64,000 bases of DNA from NCBI GenBank assembly GCA_910584485.1, contig CAJUAV010000002.1, positions 62,001-126,000 of the forward strand, in the 5' to 3' direction. Position numbers and translations under genes: made by a program. The notes beneath the pieces are model-generated. The model was not told where the DNA came from. It was given only the letters and a program-made list of their open reading frames with translations, and did no database searches. Source of the DNA: an uncultured Alistipes sp. GTDB taxonomy: Bacteria > Bacteroidota > Bacteroidia > Bacteroidales > Rikenellaceae. This document shows, piece after piece, positions 62,711 through 64,000 of this stretch (positions are counted from its first letter, which is position 1; each line of letters opens with the position of its first letter).

Positions 62711-64000
62711 ATGAACGACCAAGCGACCGTCGGCTACGATCCGATGGACATGAACAACTACAAGATCGAGAAGCTCCCCAAGATGCAGAAATCGGGCTTC
62801 GAACGGCTGCTGCAACGCCTCGGCGGGCCGCTGGCCGTCGCCGTCTTCGCCCTCATCTACTGGGTCGGCGATTTTTCGTTTCTCGCCTCGATCGACCCCG
62901 AAACCCTGACGGGCGCCGCCGCCAAGCGCTTCGCCGAGCTGGGCGAAGCCTCCTTTACGCGCATCAACTACGCGATGCTGGCGATCTTCGCGGCCTCGAT
63001 CATCCTCTGGATCAGCGAGGCGATCCCCAACTACCTCACCTCGCTCATCGTCATTCTGGCGATCGTGCTGACGGGCGTCACCACCGACAAGACGGCCTAC
63101 GCCCAGCTCGGTCACCCCGTCATGTGGCTCAACATCCTCTCGTTCGTGCTGGCCAGCATGCTCGTTAAGACGCAAGCCGCCAAACGCTTCGCCCTCTGGT
63201 TCGTGCTGCGCTTCGGCCGCAGCGCCTCGGGCGTGTTTTTCAGCTTCATCGTCATCAACGTCGTCCTCTCGGCCTTCATCTCCGCCACGACGGCCAAGGC
63301 GGCCATCCTGCTGCCGATCTTCATGGTCGTAGCCGCCATCTACGGCGCGACGGGCGGCGAAAACCGCAACAACTTCGGCCGCAACCTCGTGTTGCAGAAC
63401 CTGCTCCAGATCAACCTCGGCGCCAACGCCTTCCTCACGGGGTCGGGGGCGACGCTGCTCGCAGGCTCGCTCATCGCGGGAGCCATGGGCTGGGGCGGCT
63501 TCAGCTACCAGGACTGGTTCGCCGCCGCCTTCCCGATGAACATGGCGCTGATCCTCATCGGCTGGTTCGTCGGCACGAAACTCATCTTCCCGCTGCGTCC
63601 CGAAGAGCGTCGCCCGCAGATCGAGGGCGGCATGGAGCGGCTGCGCGAAGAGTTGCACAAACTGGGCAAGGTGAAGCCCGAAGAGTACCGCGCCATCGCC
63701 ATCTTCGTCGCCGTGCTCATCCTGTGGGCCACCGACAAACAGCACGGCATCAACCAGACGGCCGTCGCCTTCATGGGCGCCGTCGTGGCGCTGATGCCCA
63801 AAATCGGCGTCGTGAAATGGAACGACGTCGACATTCCGTGGCACCTGCTCCTCTTCTCGGCGGGCGCCTACACGCTCGGCGCGGGCCTCGACGCCACGGG
63901 GCTCCCCGGCACGATGGTCAACGCCGCCTTCGACAGCCTCGGCATCACGGCCGAGACCCCCTACTGGGCCCTCTACCTGCTCCTGACGGGCACGATGCTC
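62711..64000 (+). CDS. SLC13/DASS family divalent anion:Na+ symporter, partial (3' end beyond window)
   Basis: 430 codons are open from the ATG at 62711 to the last base; no stop is reached. The predicted membrane protein has many hydrophobic segments; it contains AAKRFALWFVLRFGRSASG, SAFISATTAKAAILLPIFMV (the SNT-like motif region) and HLLLFSAGAYTLGAGLDATG, typical of the DASS/SLC13 family. These import dicarboxylates, sulfate or phosphate with Na+. Its position after two phosphate-chain-binding proteins and a phosphate porin makes phosphate or another oxyanion plausible, but dicarboxylate is the commonest bacterial substrate. Confidence 0.85.
   Translation, partial: MNDQATVGYDPMDMNNYKIEKLPKMQKSGFERLLQRLGGPLAVAVFALIYWVGDFSFLASIDPETLTGAAAKRFAELGEASFTRINYAMLAIFAASIILWISEAIPNYLTSLIVILAIVLTGVTTDKTAYAQLGHPVMWLNILSFVLASMLVKTQAAKRFALWFVLRFGRSASGVFFSFIVINVVLSAFISATTAKAAILLPIFMVVAAIYGATGGENRNNFGRNLVLQNLLQINLGANAFLTGSGATLLAGSLIAGAMGWGGFSYQDWFAAAFPMNMALILIGWFVGTKLIFPLRPEERRPQIEGGMERLREELHKLGKVKPEEYRAIAIFVAVLILWATDKQHGINQTAVAFMGAVVALMPKIGVVKWNDVDIPWHLLLFSAGAYTLGAGLDATGLPGTMVNAAFDSLGITAETPYWALYLLLTGTML

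Overview
The window is a compact, gene-dense, GC-rich chromosomal segment of a member of the Bacteroidota. Three things point there: promoters of the TTG / ~20 bp / TAnnTTTG type are found on both strands, Shine-Dalgarno sequences are largely absent, and the gene content is typical of the group (Rnf complex, NhaC, membrane pyrophosphatase, a Bacteroidales-type ECF sigma/DUF4252 locus, OprO/P-like porin, lamin-tail lipoprotein). High GC together with the gut-type steroid-reductase trio suggests an Alistipes-like (Rikenellaceae) gut commensal. The genus is inference. No prophage, insertion sequence, CRISPR array or rRNA operon was seen.

Layout. 1-10.4 kb: end of an EEP-fold hydrolase, a YhcH-family protein, gap, two glycosyltransferases (GT2, GT90), nhaC with a HAD phosphatase, eno, queA. 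10.4-12.7 kb: a promoter-driven structured RNA candidate, then three exported proteins. 12.8-15.4 kb: an ECF sigma / anti-sigma / outer-membrane barrel / DUF4252 operon. 15.5-22.9 kb: the Rnf operon (BCDGEA) behind rseC and nadE. 23-30.6 kb: zinc-ribbon coiled-coil protein, Nif3, MerR, an RNA m5C methyltransferase, deoxynucleoside kinase, GH3 protein, trkA. 30.7-36.9 kb: a small Cys-motif membrane protein, cysQ, an unfamiliar three-gene operon (pseudo-receiver, helical-repeat protein, degenerate GT2-like membrane protein), rplU-rpmA, rsmA. 37.5-46.4 kb: recQ, lptB-aroA, aroC-prmC-recX-M23 peptidase. 46.6-52.5 kb: tRNA-Arg, a cluster of steroid 5-alpha-reductase homologue, Old Yellow Enzyme and short-chain dehydrogenase, then HAD, helical-repeat, SLOG, YtxH and holin-like proteins. 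53-56.5 kb: an unusual ion channel, tRNA-Met and hppA. 56.8-64 kb: a same-strand run around phosphate, phosphate-chain and anion handling (DUF47, PiT-like membrane protein fused to a LuxR-type HTH, OprO/P porin, lamin-tail lipoprotein, two CYTH-like proteins, SLC13 transporter).

Two repeat families fill most large intergenic gaps. Family A is a modular GC-rich palindromic element, with about nine blocks between 2.1 and 50 kb. Its hairpin stems change sequence from copy to copy but stay base-paired. Family B is a ~73-bp hairpin unit that contains a complete Bacteroidota promoter. Four tandem copies, pointing at a GT90 glycosyltransferase gene, lie at 4.57-4.87 kb, and one copy sits directly upstream of the steroid-reductase cluster.

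Working picture: central glycolysis (gap, eno), Na+-linked bioenergetics (Rnf, NhaC, K+-dependent membrane PPase, SLC13), and two accessory systems worth following: the putative steroid/bile-acid reduction operon and the phosphate-themed cluster with its transporter-derived regulator.
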